The position numbers and the translations under genes are program-made. A stretch of 6,317 bases of DNA from contig JABFXT010000432.1 of the NCBI GenBank assembly GCA_013361595.1, positions 1 to 6,317 of the forward strand, written 5' to 3'. The first letter of the stretch is position 1. Every line of letters starts with the position of its first letter. The DNA comes from Nocardia sp. GTDB taxonomy: Bacteria; Actinomycetota; Actinomycetes; Mycobacteriales; Mycobacteriaceae. Below the pieces are notes generated by a model. It had not been told where the DNA came from. It did not search any database and saw only the letters and a list, made by a program, of their open reading frames with translations. Shown one piece after another: positions 1 through 5,690 of this stretch.

Positions 1-189
1 AGGCTGATCGAGTTCGATCGCCCCTTCTTCCACTGCCACCAGTACCGCGTACGCGACCAGGGGTTTGGTGACGGACGCGAGCCGGTAGACCCGGTCGGGC
101 CCACCGGCCGACCACCGGCCGTCCCGGGTGACCACGCCGGCCGACGCATGCCGGACCGGCCACTGCTGGATCTGTTCGAGTGCACGCAC
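1..189 (-). CDS. Serine hydrolase of the beta-lactamase/PBP-like family, N-terminal part only
   Basis: The minus strand reads in frame from the window edge to position 189 and gives the first 63 residues of a protein. Residues 37-43 read LASVTKP: the SxxK motif of the class C beta-lactamase / penicillin-binding-protein-like fold (Beta-lactamase family), with Ser39 as nucleophile and Lys42 as general base. The flanking sequence fits that family well: a short strand pair around AGVVTRDG (17-24), then a helix after the motif ending in EEGAIELD (54-61). I chose GTG at 187-189 because an in-frame TAA lies at 199-201 and no other start codon falls between; the ribosome site before it is weak. The motif comes early and there is no signal peptide, so the enzyme is probably cytoplasmic. 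The YxN and C-terminal KTG-like motifs lie outside the window, so the substrate (ester, peptide or beta-lactam) cannot be judged. Family assignment is good; function is open. Confidence 0.8.
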   Translation of the reverse strand, partial: MRALEQIQQWPVRHASAGVVTRDGRWSAGGPDRVYRLASVTKPLVAYAVLVAVEEGAIELDQP

Positions 190-222
190 ACCCCGAGGTT
201 ACGAGACGCGACCGGACCGGCG

Positions 223-255
223 GAATCCACCCGAGCGGAGAGGGACGGTGGATTC
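223..255. repeat. Inverted repeat with 9-bp arms upstream of the serine hydrolase
   Basis: GAATCCACC (223-231) and GGTGGATTC (247-255) are perfect reverse complements separated by 15 nt. The element lies 34-66 nt upstream of the GTG start of the serine hydrolase. It could be a regulator's operator, a 5' leader hairpin or a late terminator for the dehydrogenase transcript; no T-run follows it on the minus strand. The dyad is seen directly; any function is inferred. Confidence 0.5.
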
Positions 256-498
256 ATCGCGCGGTTGCCCGGCGGCCCCGGCCGGTGCCGGAAATCGTGC
301 TGCGACGGAGGCGATGAGCTGCCGGCGTCGGCTATCGGACGGTGACACCGGGCCGGCCGCGCACCGGATGCGAGCGCGCAACGACCGCCCGGCACGGGCA
401 CGGGCACGGATTCGATCACGGACCTCGTCGCCGAGCCGTCGGCATCGCGACACCTCCGTCGACTGCAGGACCCGGCCCACAGACCACCGATACACCGC

Positions 499-522
499 CC
501 GGTGGGCCGGTGGGCCGGTGGG
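499..522. repeat. Tandem repeat, three copies of CCGGTGGG
   Basis: Three head-to-tail identical 8-mers occupy 499-506, 507-514 and 515-522. The complementary sequence CCCACCGG follows at 530-537, so any of the three copies could act as the left arm of a hairpin. Copy number may vary between strains by slippage. Confidence 0.8.
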
Positions 523-537
523 CCGACGACCCACCGG
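515..537 (-). terminator. Possible terminator hairpin after the alcohol dehydrogenase
   Basis: CCGGTGGG (515-522) pairs perfectly with CCCACCGG (530-537) around a 7-nt loop, giving an 8-bp, almost all-GC stem. It starts 43 nt past the dehydrogenase stop codon. No U-tract follows on the minus strand, so it is not a classical intrinsic terminator. Actinobacteria often have such U-less hairpins, but their ability to terminate varies. It could instead stabilise the 3' end of the mRNA. Confidence 0.4.
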
Positions 538-579
538 GAGCACATCCTCTCCGTCGGCCGCGAATTGCGGCGGAAGGGA

Positions 580-1710
580 TCAGCGATCCGCGTCGGTGTA
601 CTTGATGATGCCGCGGATGTTCTTGCCGTCGAGCATGTCCTTGTAGCCCTGGTTCACATCCTCCAGCGAGTAGCTGCGAGTGACCATATCGTCCAGGTTC
701 AGCTGACCCGCCTTGTACAGCGAGAGCAGCCGCGGGATGTCCTGGCGGGCATTGCCGCCGCCGAAGATGCAGCCCTTGACCGTCTTCTGGAGCATCGACA
801 GCAGGAAGCTGTTCAGCTTCACGTCGAAGGCGTCCATCCGGCCCATCGAGGTGACGACCAGCGTTCCGGCCTTCGCGGTGAGGATCAGGCCCTCTTCGAT
901 GTACTCGCCCTGCATCTCCCCCATGGTGAGGATGACCTTGTCGGCCATCCGGCCCTCGGTGGCCTCCATCAACGGCACGATGGCGTCGGCCATGCTGCTG
1001 TAGGTATGGGTGGCACCGAACTTCTTGGCCTGTTCCAGCTTCCACGGGTTCGGGTCGATCGCGACGACCTTCTGCGCACCGGACAGCACCGCGCCCTGCA
1101 GCGCGCTCATCCCGACGCCACCGATGCCGACGATGGCCGCCGTATCACCGGGGCCGATATTGCCCACATGGGTGGAGGAACCGAAACCGGTGGGCACACC
1201 GCAGCCGACCAGGCAGGCGACCTCGAACGGGATCTCGGGATCGATCTTGACCACCGAGCTGTAGTGCACCGTCATATACGGCGAGAACGTCCCGAGCAGG
1301 CACATCGGGATGACGTCCTTACCGCGGGCCTGGATGCGGTAGCTGCCGTCGCTGATGGACTGCCCGGAGAGCAGGCCCATACCTAGATCGCACAGGGCCA
1401 TATGCCCTGCCACACAGGCCGGACAGCGGCCGCAGGCGGGGATGAACGACAGCACCACGTGATCGCCGACGGCGAGGTCGGGCGGCGTATTGGGACCCAG
1501 TTTGGTGATGACGCCCGCGCCTTCGTGTCCGCCCATGGCCGGGAACGACGGCATCGGGGTGGCACCGGTGACCATATGGTGGTCCGAATGGCACATTCCA
1601 GCGGTTTCCAGCTGGATCTGCACCTCACCGGCGCGGGGATCGCCGAGTTCGATTTCCTCGACCGACCACGGTTCGTCGATCCCCCAGAGGATCGCGCCCT
1701 TCGTCTTCAT
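580..1710 (-). CDS. NDMA-dependent (mycofactocin-linked) zinc alcohol dehydrogenase, Rxyl_3153 type
   Basis: A 376-residue medium-chain dehydrogenase that oxidises an alcohol to an aldehyde in the cytoplasm. Catalytic zinc ligands are visible as Cys40 (GMCHSDHH), His62 (GGHEGAG) and Cys170 (VGCGVPTG). Structural zinc is bound by Cys93, Cys96, Cys99 and Cys107. The Rossmann loop is GIGGVG (195-200), and Asp219 ends the second strand, as expected for NAD rather than NADP. The N-terminus (MKTKGAI, PWSVEEIE) and C-terminus (GKNIRGIIKYTDADR) closely resemble mycobacterial AdhB and the family whose tightly bound NADH is not exchanged but is reoxidised in vitro by nitroso-dimethylaniline; that family has been linked to the redox peptide mycofactocin. 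ATG at 1708-1710 has AGAGG at 1721-1725, 10 nt upstream. A KstR-like site lies 62 nt upstream. Length is normal for the family. The true substrate is unknown; the operator suggests a lipid or sterol-derived alcohol. Confidence 0.93.
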   Translation of the reverse strand: MKTKGAILWGIDEPWSVEEIELGDPRAGEVQIQLETAGMCHSDHHMVTGATPMPSFPAMGGHEGAGVITKLGPNTPPDLAVGDHVVLSFIPACGRCPACVAGHMALCDLGMGLLSGQSISDGSYRIQARGKDVIPMCLLGTFSPYMTVHYSSVVKIDPEIPFEVACLVGCGVPTGFGSSTHVGNIGPGDTAAIVGIGGVGMSALQGAVLSGAQKVVAIDPNPWKLEQAKKFGATHTYSSMADAIVPLMEATEGRMADKVILTMGEMQGEYIEEGLILTAKAGTLVVTSMGRMDAFDVKLNSFLLSMLQKTVKGCIFGGGNARQDIPRLLSLYKAGQLNLDDMVTRSYSLEDVNQGYKDMLDGKNIRGIIKYTDADR

Positions 1711-1772
1711 TCGTGTCCGACCTCTCGCATGCGCGGGCTTTCATGTGACAGCCTCCACAGTACGATACGAAC

Positions 1773-1786
1773 TGGAACACGTTCTA
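1773..1786 (-). promoter_or_regulatory. KstR-like operator upstream of the alcohol dehydrogenase
   Basis: The minus strand reads TAGAACGTGTTCCA, which matches all eight fixed positions of TNNAACNNGTTNNA, the published recognition motif of the TetR-family repressor KstR in mycobacteria and rhodococci. The dyad extends to 1771-1788 (ACT...AGT), with 7 of 9 base pairs symmetrical. It lies 62 nt upstream of the dehydrogenase ATG and a few bases upstream of a TANNNT-type -10 candidate, so a bound repressor would block the promoter. KstR controls cholesterol and related lipid catabolism and is released by a CoA thioester of a cholesterol catabolite. The motif match is direct; binding is inferred. 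Confidence 0.65.
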
Positions 1787-1816
1787 GTGGTTCGGAGAAG
1801 ATTTTCCGGGGAGAAC

Positions 1817-1830
1817 TGGTCGATCGACCA
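1817..1830. promoter_or_regulatory. Perfect 14-bp palindrome, possible second operator
   Basis: TGGTCGATCGACCA is a perfect self-complementary 14-mer, 30 bp further from the dehydrogenase than the KstR-like site. It resembles a dimeric repressor or activator site but matches no specific consensus I can name. GC-rich palindromes of this size may arise by chance, so confidence is low. Confidence 0.3.
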
Positions 1831-1921
1831 TTCCGGCGCGGCCGGTGGCGGCGATCCACCACCGACCGTCTCCCGGAGAGCTCCCGAATCGTCCGCTTCC
1901 ACTGCCGATGCTCCCGCGCGC

Positions 1922-1981
1922 CGGGCCCCGCCGGCGAATCGGGAGATACGCCCGGCGCTCACGTCGGCGGGTGCGGGCCCG
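1922..1981 (-). terminator. Possible structured 3' end of the phosphotransferase transcript
   Basis: Two stacked complementary blocks, 1922-1926 with 1977-1981 (5 bp) and 1927-1933 with 1965-1971 (7 bp), could form a long stem with a 5-nt bulge and a 31-nt loop. It begins 34 nt past the phosphotransferase stop. No U-tract follows, and GC-rich DNA folds back easily, so this is a weak call. Confidence 0.25.
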
Positions 1982-2014
1982 CTCCGGAACCGGCCGAAAT
2001 AATGAAACCTGTTC

Positions 2015-3079
2015 TCACTCCATGAGTCCGCGCGCCCGCGCGAACAGCTCCAGCGTATTGGCGTGCAGGAAATCGCCGACCTTCTTCGGCGCCTTACCCG
2101 CGAAGGACCGCGCGTAGGTGCCCTCCAGCACGATGCCGAGCTTGAAGCAGGCCAGCACGGTGTACCAGGTGACCGCGCTCAGATCGCGATCGGAGAACTT
2201 GCCGTAGTGCTCGATCATCTCCGCACTCGTCGGCAGCGAACCGGCCTCGCCCAGTTTGCCGATCAAGGCCGCTCCGGAGGTGCCCGGTTCCGGCCGGGTG
2301 GCGATCTGCCAGCCGAGGTCCAGCAGCGGATCACCGATGGTCGACATCTCCCAGTCGACCAGCGCCGCGACCTCGGGCCGCTCGTAGGAGAACATGATGT
2401 TCGCGAGATGACAGTCGCCGTGCAGGATGCCGGGAGTCCATTCGGCCGGGCGGTGCCGCTCCAGCCAGTCCGCCACCGCGTCGAGACCGGGGATCTGCGG
2501 GCCGGGGTACCCCTCGTTCGCCGAATACGACTCGAGTTCGTGCGTCCAGCGGCCGACCTGGCGTTCCAGGAAACCCTCCGGCTTGCCGTAGTCGTCCAGG
2601 CCCAGGGCCCGGTAGTCCAGCGCACCCAGCCGGGCGATGGCTTCGACCGCCGACAACCCCATCTGTCGCCGGGCCTCCGGGTCCTCGGCGAAGGGCGCGG
2701 GTAGTTCGGTCTGCGGGTTGAACCCCTCGATCGGCTCCATCAGGTAGAAGACCGCACCCAGCACCGACTCGTCCGGTTCGGCGGCGATCACCCGCGGCGC
2801 GCGGACGTCGGTATCGGTCAGCGCGCCCAGCAGCCGCGCCTCCCGGCGGATCACCTCGTTGCTCTTGGGCCGCAGATGCGCGGGACCGCGGCGCAGCACA
2901 TAGTCGCGCCCGCCCCGGGTGAAACGCAGCATGATGTTCTGCGTTCCGCCGCCCAGCGCCTTCACCCCCTGGAACTCACCGCCGGTGAGCCCCCGCTCGT
3001 CCATCCAATTTCCGACCACGGTGAAGTCGACGTGTTCACGATCCACGCCTACCGGCTGCGCAACAGACATGCCTGACAT
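2015..3079 (-). CDS. APH-family phosphotransferase, ACAD10/ACAD11-like
   Basis: A 354-residue kinase-like protein. The nucleotide loop reads LGGGTQN (42-48), followed by YVLRR (60-64) where kinases place their ATP-contacting basic residue. The catalytic Brenner motif is HGDCHLAN (220-227), with Asp222 as base and Asn227 as a metal ligand; the DFG-equivalent is VDWE (241-244) with Asp242. The pattern GDPLLDLGW after it is typical of the cytoplasmic phosphotransferases related to the kinase domain of ACAD10/ACAD11, which are linked to hydroxyacyl or lipid catabolism rather than antibiotic resistance. The frame is open further upstream to 3211, but that extension runs into pabB and is Arg-rich. 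I prefer ATG at 3077-3079, preceded by GGTGGGG with 5-nt spacing; ATG at 3068-3070 is the alternative. The substrate is unknown. Its 3' neighbour, 304 bp away, is the dehydrogenase, which seems to have its own promoter. Confidence 0.88.
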   Translation of the reverse strand: MSGMSVAQPVGVDREHVDFTVVGNWMDERGLTGGEFQGVKALGGGTQNIMLRFTRGGRDYVLRRGPAHLRPKSNEVIRREARLLGALTDTDVRAPRVIAAEPDESVLGAVFYLMEPIEGFNPQTELPAPFAEDPEARRQMGLSAVEAIARLGALDYRALGLDDYGKPEGFLERQVGRWTHELESYSANEGYPGPQIPGLDAVADWLERHRPAEWTPGILHGDCHLANIMFSYERPEVAALVDWEMSTIGDPLLDLGWQIATRPEPGTSGAALIGKLGEAGSLPTSAEMIEHYGKFSDRDLSAVTWYTVLACFKLGIVLEGTYARSFAGKAPKKVGDFLHANTLELFARARGLME

Positions 3080-3158
3080 TGTGCCCCACCCGCCCGGACA
3101 AACTGCAGGCAACCGACAACAGTTCGATGCCCGGCCGCGGCGTAGGGTTCGGACCACG
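3080..3158. promoter_or_regulatory. Divergent promoter region, phosphotransferase / pabB
   Basis: These 79 bp must hold both divergent promoters. For pabB a TANNNT element, TAGGGT, lies at 3143-3148, ending 10 nt before the ATG, which would give a very short leader. For the phosphotransferase, GGTGGGG (complement of 3084-3090) is the likely ribosome site; no clear -10 is visible. Short arms AACTG (3101-3105) and CAGTT (3120-3124) form a weak dyad. No KstR-type motif is present here. Confidence 0.4.
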
Positions 3159-4646
3159 ATGTCTTCCGTTGTGACCCTCCAGCACCGTGTACTCGAGCGG
3201 GCCGTGGACACCGAAGCGGCCTTCCTGCGGCTGTACGGTACCTCGGCGACCGCCTTCTGGCTCGACAGCGAGCATGTGGAACCGGGGCTGGACCGGTTCT
3301 CCTTCCTCGGCGACGCCGCCGGGCCGCTGAGCGAGGTGGTGCGCTACCGGGTCGGCAGTGGCGCGGTCACCGTGCGCACCGGCGACGGCCGGGTCCGCCG
3401 GGAACCGGGCACGATCCTGGACTATCTGGCCGCGGCCCTGCGCGCGCGGTCTGTGGCGCTACCGGCGGCCCTGCCGTTCGATTTCGCGGGCGGCTACGTC
3501 GGGTACCTGGGCTACGAGGTCAAGGCGGACTGCGGCGGGTCCGCCGCGCACCGGGCTCCGGCCCCCGACGCCCAGTGGATCTTCGCGGACCGGGTGGTGG
3601 TGGTCGACCATCTCGCCGGACGCACCCATCTGCTGGCGCTGGCCGGCACCGATCTGTCCGGAGCATCGGGCGAGGACGCCGCCCACACCTGGCTGCGCAC
3701 CACCGCGGCGGTGCTGGAGACCCTGCCCACCTGGTCGAACCCGCCCCCGGTCCGCGGCGAACAGGACACCACCGGCCTCGCGGACCATCTGGTCCGGGGC
3801 CGGACCCGCTATCTACGCGATATCGCCGACTGCCACAGCGCACTGCGGTCGGGCGAATCCTACGAGATCACCCTCACCGACCAGCTCACCTTTCCCGCTG
3901 CCACGGCGGGACTCGACGTCTACCGGACGCTGCGCCGGGCCAACCCGGCCCCCTATTCGGCCTATCTGCGGTTCGGCGATCTGGAGATCGCCTGCTCCTC
4001 CCCCGAACGTTTCCTGAAGATCGACCGGAACCGCGTCGTGGAGACCAAACCGATCAAGGGCACCGCCCGCCGCGACCCCGATCCGGTCGTGGACGAGCGG
4101 TTGCGCCGTGCGCTCACCGAGGACCCGAAGACCCGGGCCGAGAACGTGATGATCGTGGATCTGCTGCGCAACGATCTGGGCCGCGTCTGCGAGATCGGCA
4201 GCGTCCGGGTGCACGAACTGCTGGTCACCGAAACCTATTCGACCCTGCACCAACTGGTCTCGACCGTCCGCGGCACGCTGCGTCCCGAGACCGGCGTCGT
4301 CGACTGCCTGCGCGCCTGCTTCCCCGGCGGCTCCATGACCGGGGCACCCAAGATCCGCACCATGCAGATCATCGACGCGCTCGAGACCCGGGCGCGCGGG
4401 GTGTACTCGGGGACGATCGGATTCCTCGGGCTCGGCGGCACCGCCGATCTCAATATCGTCATCCGCACGGCGGTGCGCTATGGCGGAAGCTGGCAGATCG
4501 GCGCCGGCGGTGCGATCGTGCTGGATTCGGTGGCCGAAGCGGAATACGAGGAGATGCTGCTCAAGGCCGGCGCGGTATACCGGGCGCTGGCCGCGGAACC
4601 GGCCGTCGCGGCCGCGCGATCCACGGCGGTCCCGGCGGCCGGTTGA
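3159..4646 (+). CDS. pabB: Aminodeoxychorismate synthase component I
   Basis: A 495-residue chorismate-binding enzyme that aminates chorismate to 4-amino-4-deoxychorismate, the step before PabC in p-aminobenzoate and folate synthesis; it acts with the glutaminase PabA in the cytoplasm. The N-terminal half includes GGYVGYLGYE (111-120). The chorismate-binding domain runs from about residue 230 to 480. The signature PIKGT (298-302) has Lys300, the nucleophile that distinguishes PabB from anthranilate synthase TrpE (PIAGT). Other motifs are SPERFLK just before it, ENVMIVDLLRNDLG (328-341), FPGGSMTGAPK (388-398) and a GAGGAIVLDSVAEAEYEE stretch near the end. No glutaminase or PabC domain is fused to it and no pabA lies in the window, so those partners are encoded elsewhere. 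I start at ATG 3159, in frame with the domain; GTG 3171 is possible. The earlier open frame overlaps the divergent gene and is not coding. The last 15 or so residues are an Ala-rich tail. Confidence 0.94.
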   Translation: MSSVVTLQHRVLERAVDTEAAFLRLYGTSATAFWLDSEHVEPGLDRFSFLGDAAGPLSEVVRYRVGSGAVTVRTGDGRVRREPGTILDYLAAALRARSVALPAALPFDFAGGYVGYLGYEVKADCGGSAAHRAPAPDAQWIFADRVVVVDHLAGRTHLLALAGTDLSGASGEDAAHTWLRTTAAVLETLPTWSNPPPVRGEQDTTGLADHLVRGRTRYLRDIADCHSALRSGESYEITLTDQLTFPAATAGLDVYRTLRRANPAPYSAYLRFGDLEIACSSPERFLKIDRNRVVETKPIKGTARRDPDPVVDERLRRALTEDPKTRAENVMIVDLLRNDLGRVCEIGSVRVHELLVTETYSTLHQLVSTVRGTLRPETGVVDCLRACFPGGSMTGAPKIRTMQIIDALETRARGVYSGTIGFLGLGGTADLNIVIRTAVRYGGSWQIGAGGAIVLDSVAEAEYEEMLLKAGAVYRALAAEPAVAAARSTAVPAAG

Positions 4647-4720
4647 CCACCCGGGTGAGAAGTCCTGCGGCCCATGAGAAACGAGCGACCCGATCCCGCG
4701 AACAGCGCGACAATGGAGCG

Positions 4721-5110
4721 ATGGCACAGCTCTGGGTGAAAACACATGGTGGGGACTGGCTTCGGGCCGACCAGATCATCGAGATCGGCACCGAATCGGC
4801 GCGGGAACGCGGTCCGCACGACGGTGCGGGCGCAGTGGAGGTGGTGGCCCGGCTGGCGGTGCCGACCGGCAGCGGGCAATGGGACTACGACCGGGGCAGC
4901 GGCACCGTCGGCCCCAGTATCCGGGTGCTGGGCCGCTACCCCAGCGCGGAGACCGCCGAACGGATCGCGGATCAACTGGTGCTCATCCTGCTCAGCGCGA
5001 ACAAGAACGCGCAGATCACCTTCGACGACGAGGAGGTCCGGGTCCGGCCGGCGCACGACCGCACCGGCCCAGACGCTCCCTACAACGGCCTGGCACTCGA
5101 TACGGCCTGA
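4721..5110 (+). CDS. Small conserved-looking protein of unknown function
   Basis: A 129-residue acidic, soluble-looking protein that I do not recognise. It starts with LWVKTHGGDWLRADQIIEI (4-22), which reads as a beta-hairpin, then a Gly-rich charged loop (23-38), a strand EVVARLAVP (40-48), a second loop, a strand IRVLGRY (67-73), a helix of about SAETAERIADQLVLILLS (75-92) and a last strand AQITFDD (97-103), with a flexible polar tail. This suggests a small alpha/beta fold. There are no Cys residues, no signal peptide and no membrane segment. ATG 4721 has GGAG only 2 nt upstream, and GACAAT at 4709-4714 sits where a -10 element for a leaderless message would be. It follows pabB by 74 bp on the same strand and may be co-transcribed. 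Codon bias is typical of the window, supporting a real gene; function is unknown. Confidence 0.75.
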   Translation: MAQLWVKTHGGDWLRADQIIEIGTESARERGPHDGAGAVEVVARLAVPTGSGQWDYDRGSGTVGPSIRVLGRYPSAETAERIADQLVLILLSANKNAQITFDDEEVRVRPAHDRTGPDAPYNGLALDTA

Positions 5111-5115
5111 CGAGC

Positions 5116-5601
5116 TCAGGACTTGCGCCGGGACCGCTTCTTCGGTTCGGGTTCGGGTTCGGGGGGTTCGGGGGCGCCGAGACCGGCCATCCGGCCGAGC
5201 CGGCCGATGCCGGGCAGTCGTGACAACGCGCCGAACAGATCCTCGCCCAGCGCGATCAGGGCCTCCAGCCGGGGCAGCAGCCGGTCGTAGGCGGCGAACG
5301 CGGGGTCGGCGAGGGCAAGGGTGCGGTCGAGCCGGTCGATGGTGGCATTGAGCCGGTCGACCGCGGTGGTCAGATTGTCGATCACATCGGGCAGTTGCGC
5401 CGCGAGCTGCGCCGAGGCGGGCGGCAACCGGACCGCCGCGTCGAACGCCTGCCCGGCGGTGAGCTGGGCGGCTTCGAGGGCTTGGCCGGCCGCGGACTGC
5501 GCGGCGTCGACCGCGGACTGCGCGGCCGCGAGTACATCGGCGGGGGTGGGCACCCGCCGGGATCCCGGCTTCTTGTCCCCCGGCTGCCCCGGATCGGTCA
5601 T
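5116..5601 (-). CDS. Ala-rich heptad-repeat protein with a basic tail, unknown function
   Basis: A 161-residue protein with no family I can name. After a polar N-terminus comes an Ala/Gln-rich helix (21-57) with spaced AAQ units. A hydrophobic heptad pattern follows (L70, I74, L77, V81, L84, I88, L91, L95, then F102, Y105, L109, L112, I116, F123, L126), interrupted by prolines at 100 and 110. The C-terminus has PE repeats (144-153) and a basic end, KKRSRRKS. No signal peptide or membrane span is seen. This suggests a coiled-coil or amphipathic surface-binding protein, with a tail that might touch nucleic acid or acidic lipid; a phasin-like or cell-wall-associated role is only a guess. ATG 5599-5601 is my start; an in-frame GTG lies at 5605-5607. 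The stop is 5 bp from that of the converging gene. It is divergent from the TerD gene. Confidence 0.75.
   Translation of the reverse strand: MTDPGQPGDKKPGSRRVPTPADVLAAAQSAVDAAQSAAGQALEAAQLTAGQAFDAAVRLPPASAQLAAQLPDVIDNLTTAVDRLNATIDRLDRTLALADPAFAAYDRLLPRLEALIALGEDLFGALSRLPGIGRLGRMAGLGAPEPPEPEPEPKKRSRRKS
5141..5172. repeat. GGGTTC-type hexamer repeats encoding the Pro-Glu tail
   Basis: Imperfect tandem GGTTC/GGGTTC units on the plus strand encode, on the minus strand, the alternating Pro/Glu stretch (residues 144-153) of the heptad protein. Such repeats can slip in whole codons, so tail length may vary between strains. Confidence 0.6.
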
Positions 5602-5690
5602 GTGCACAACTCTGCCGCATCTCCCCCGAAAACCGCTACGACCAGCACATCTGCGGGCGTGTCGGCACTACGTGGCATAGTTCGACGGCG
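5602..5690. promoter_or_regulatory. Divergent promoter region, heptad protein / TerD gene
   Basis: These 89 bp separate two divergent start codons. On the plus strand CATAGT (5676-5681) is a reasonable -10 element ending 9 nt before the TerD ATG, and no clear ribosome site precedes that ATG, so the message may have almost no leader. On the minus strand a GGGGGAG run (complement of 5621-5627) is too far from the ATG at 5601 to be its ribosome site. No recognised operator is visible. Confidence 0.35.

Larger units (their letters stand above)
190..579. other. Intergenic region between dehydrogenase and serine hydrolase
   Basis: This 390-bp stretch lies between two minus-strand genes. Several open frames cross it, but their translations are Arg/Pro/Gly-rich, match no family I know and overlap the ends of the flanking genes, so I treat them as artefacts of high GC. 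It contains an inverted repeat (223-255), a run of three tandem GGGCAC-type hexamers (about 391-409), a tandem 8-mer (499-522), a strong hairpin (515-537) and a smaller 5-bp stem with a 5-nt loop at 557-571, just after the dehydrogenase stop. It probably holds the end of one transcript and the promoter of the next. Confidence 0.6.
1711..2014. other. Upstream region of the alcohol dehydrogenase
   Basis: This 304-bp gap separates the two minus-strand genes. I see no convincing gene in it. The half nearer the dehydrogenase holds its ribosome site (1721-1725), a TATCGT that could be a -10 element (complement of 1762-1767), the KstR-like operator and a 14-bp palindrome. The half nearer the phosphotransferase holds a GC-rich fold-back (1922-1981) and a short AT-rich patch (about 1996-2013) directly after that gene's stop. 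The arrangement indicates separate transcription of the dehydrogenase. Confidence 0.6.

Noticed and set aside
128..646. Plus-strand 172-codon open frame at the left
   Set aside because: It overlaps the ends of two well-supported minus-strand genes, is full of Arg/Ser/Pro, and has no recognisable motif.
502..1386. Plus-strand 294-codon frame opposite the dehydrogenase
   Set aside because: It is the antisense mirror of a gene with complete zinc and NAD motifs; the His/Asp/Arg-rich content is a codon-position artefact.
2015..3079. Aminoglycoside resistance gene
   Set aside because: The APH fold motifs are shared, but the GDPLLDLGW context and overall pattern fit the ACAD10/11-like catabolic phosphotransferases, so resistance is not supported.
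2919..3158. 80-residue N-terminal extension of pabB
   Set aside because: It lies antisense to the phosphotransferase start and has no similarity to PabB N-termini; ATG 3159 fits family length.
3080..3211. 44-residue N-terminal extension of the phosphotransferase
   Set aside because: It overlaps the start of divergent pabB, is Arg/Cys-rich, and ATG 3079 has a good ribosome site and fits family length.
3159..4646. Anthranilate or isochorismate/salicylate synthase
   Set aside because: The PIKGT motif with Lys300 marks PabB; TrpE has PIAGT at this place, and the rest of the sequence fits PabB.
4648..4660. CACCCGGGTG palindrome after pabB as a terminator
   Set aside because: The symmetry has no loop and no T-run follows, so it cannot form a useful hairpin.
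3575..4720. Plus-strand open frame continuing upstream of the small protein at 4721
   Set aside because: It lies within pabB in a different frame and its translation is Arg/Gly/His-rich. Only the part from ATG 4721 looks protein-like.
4478..5620. Long open frame (380 codons) on the minus strand
   Set aside because: It runs antisense to pabB's 3' end and to the small protein, and through the heptad gene in another frame. Its translation is Arg/Pro/Ala-rich with no motif, and its start has a purine run abutting the ATG. This is typical of high-GC shadow frames.
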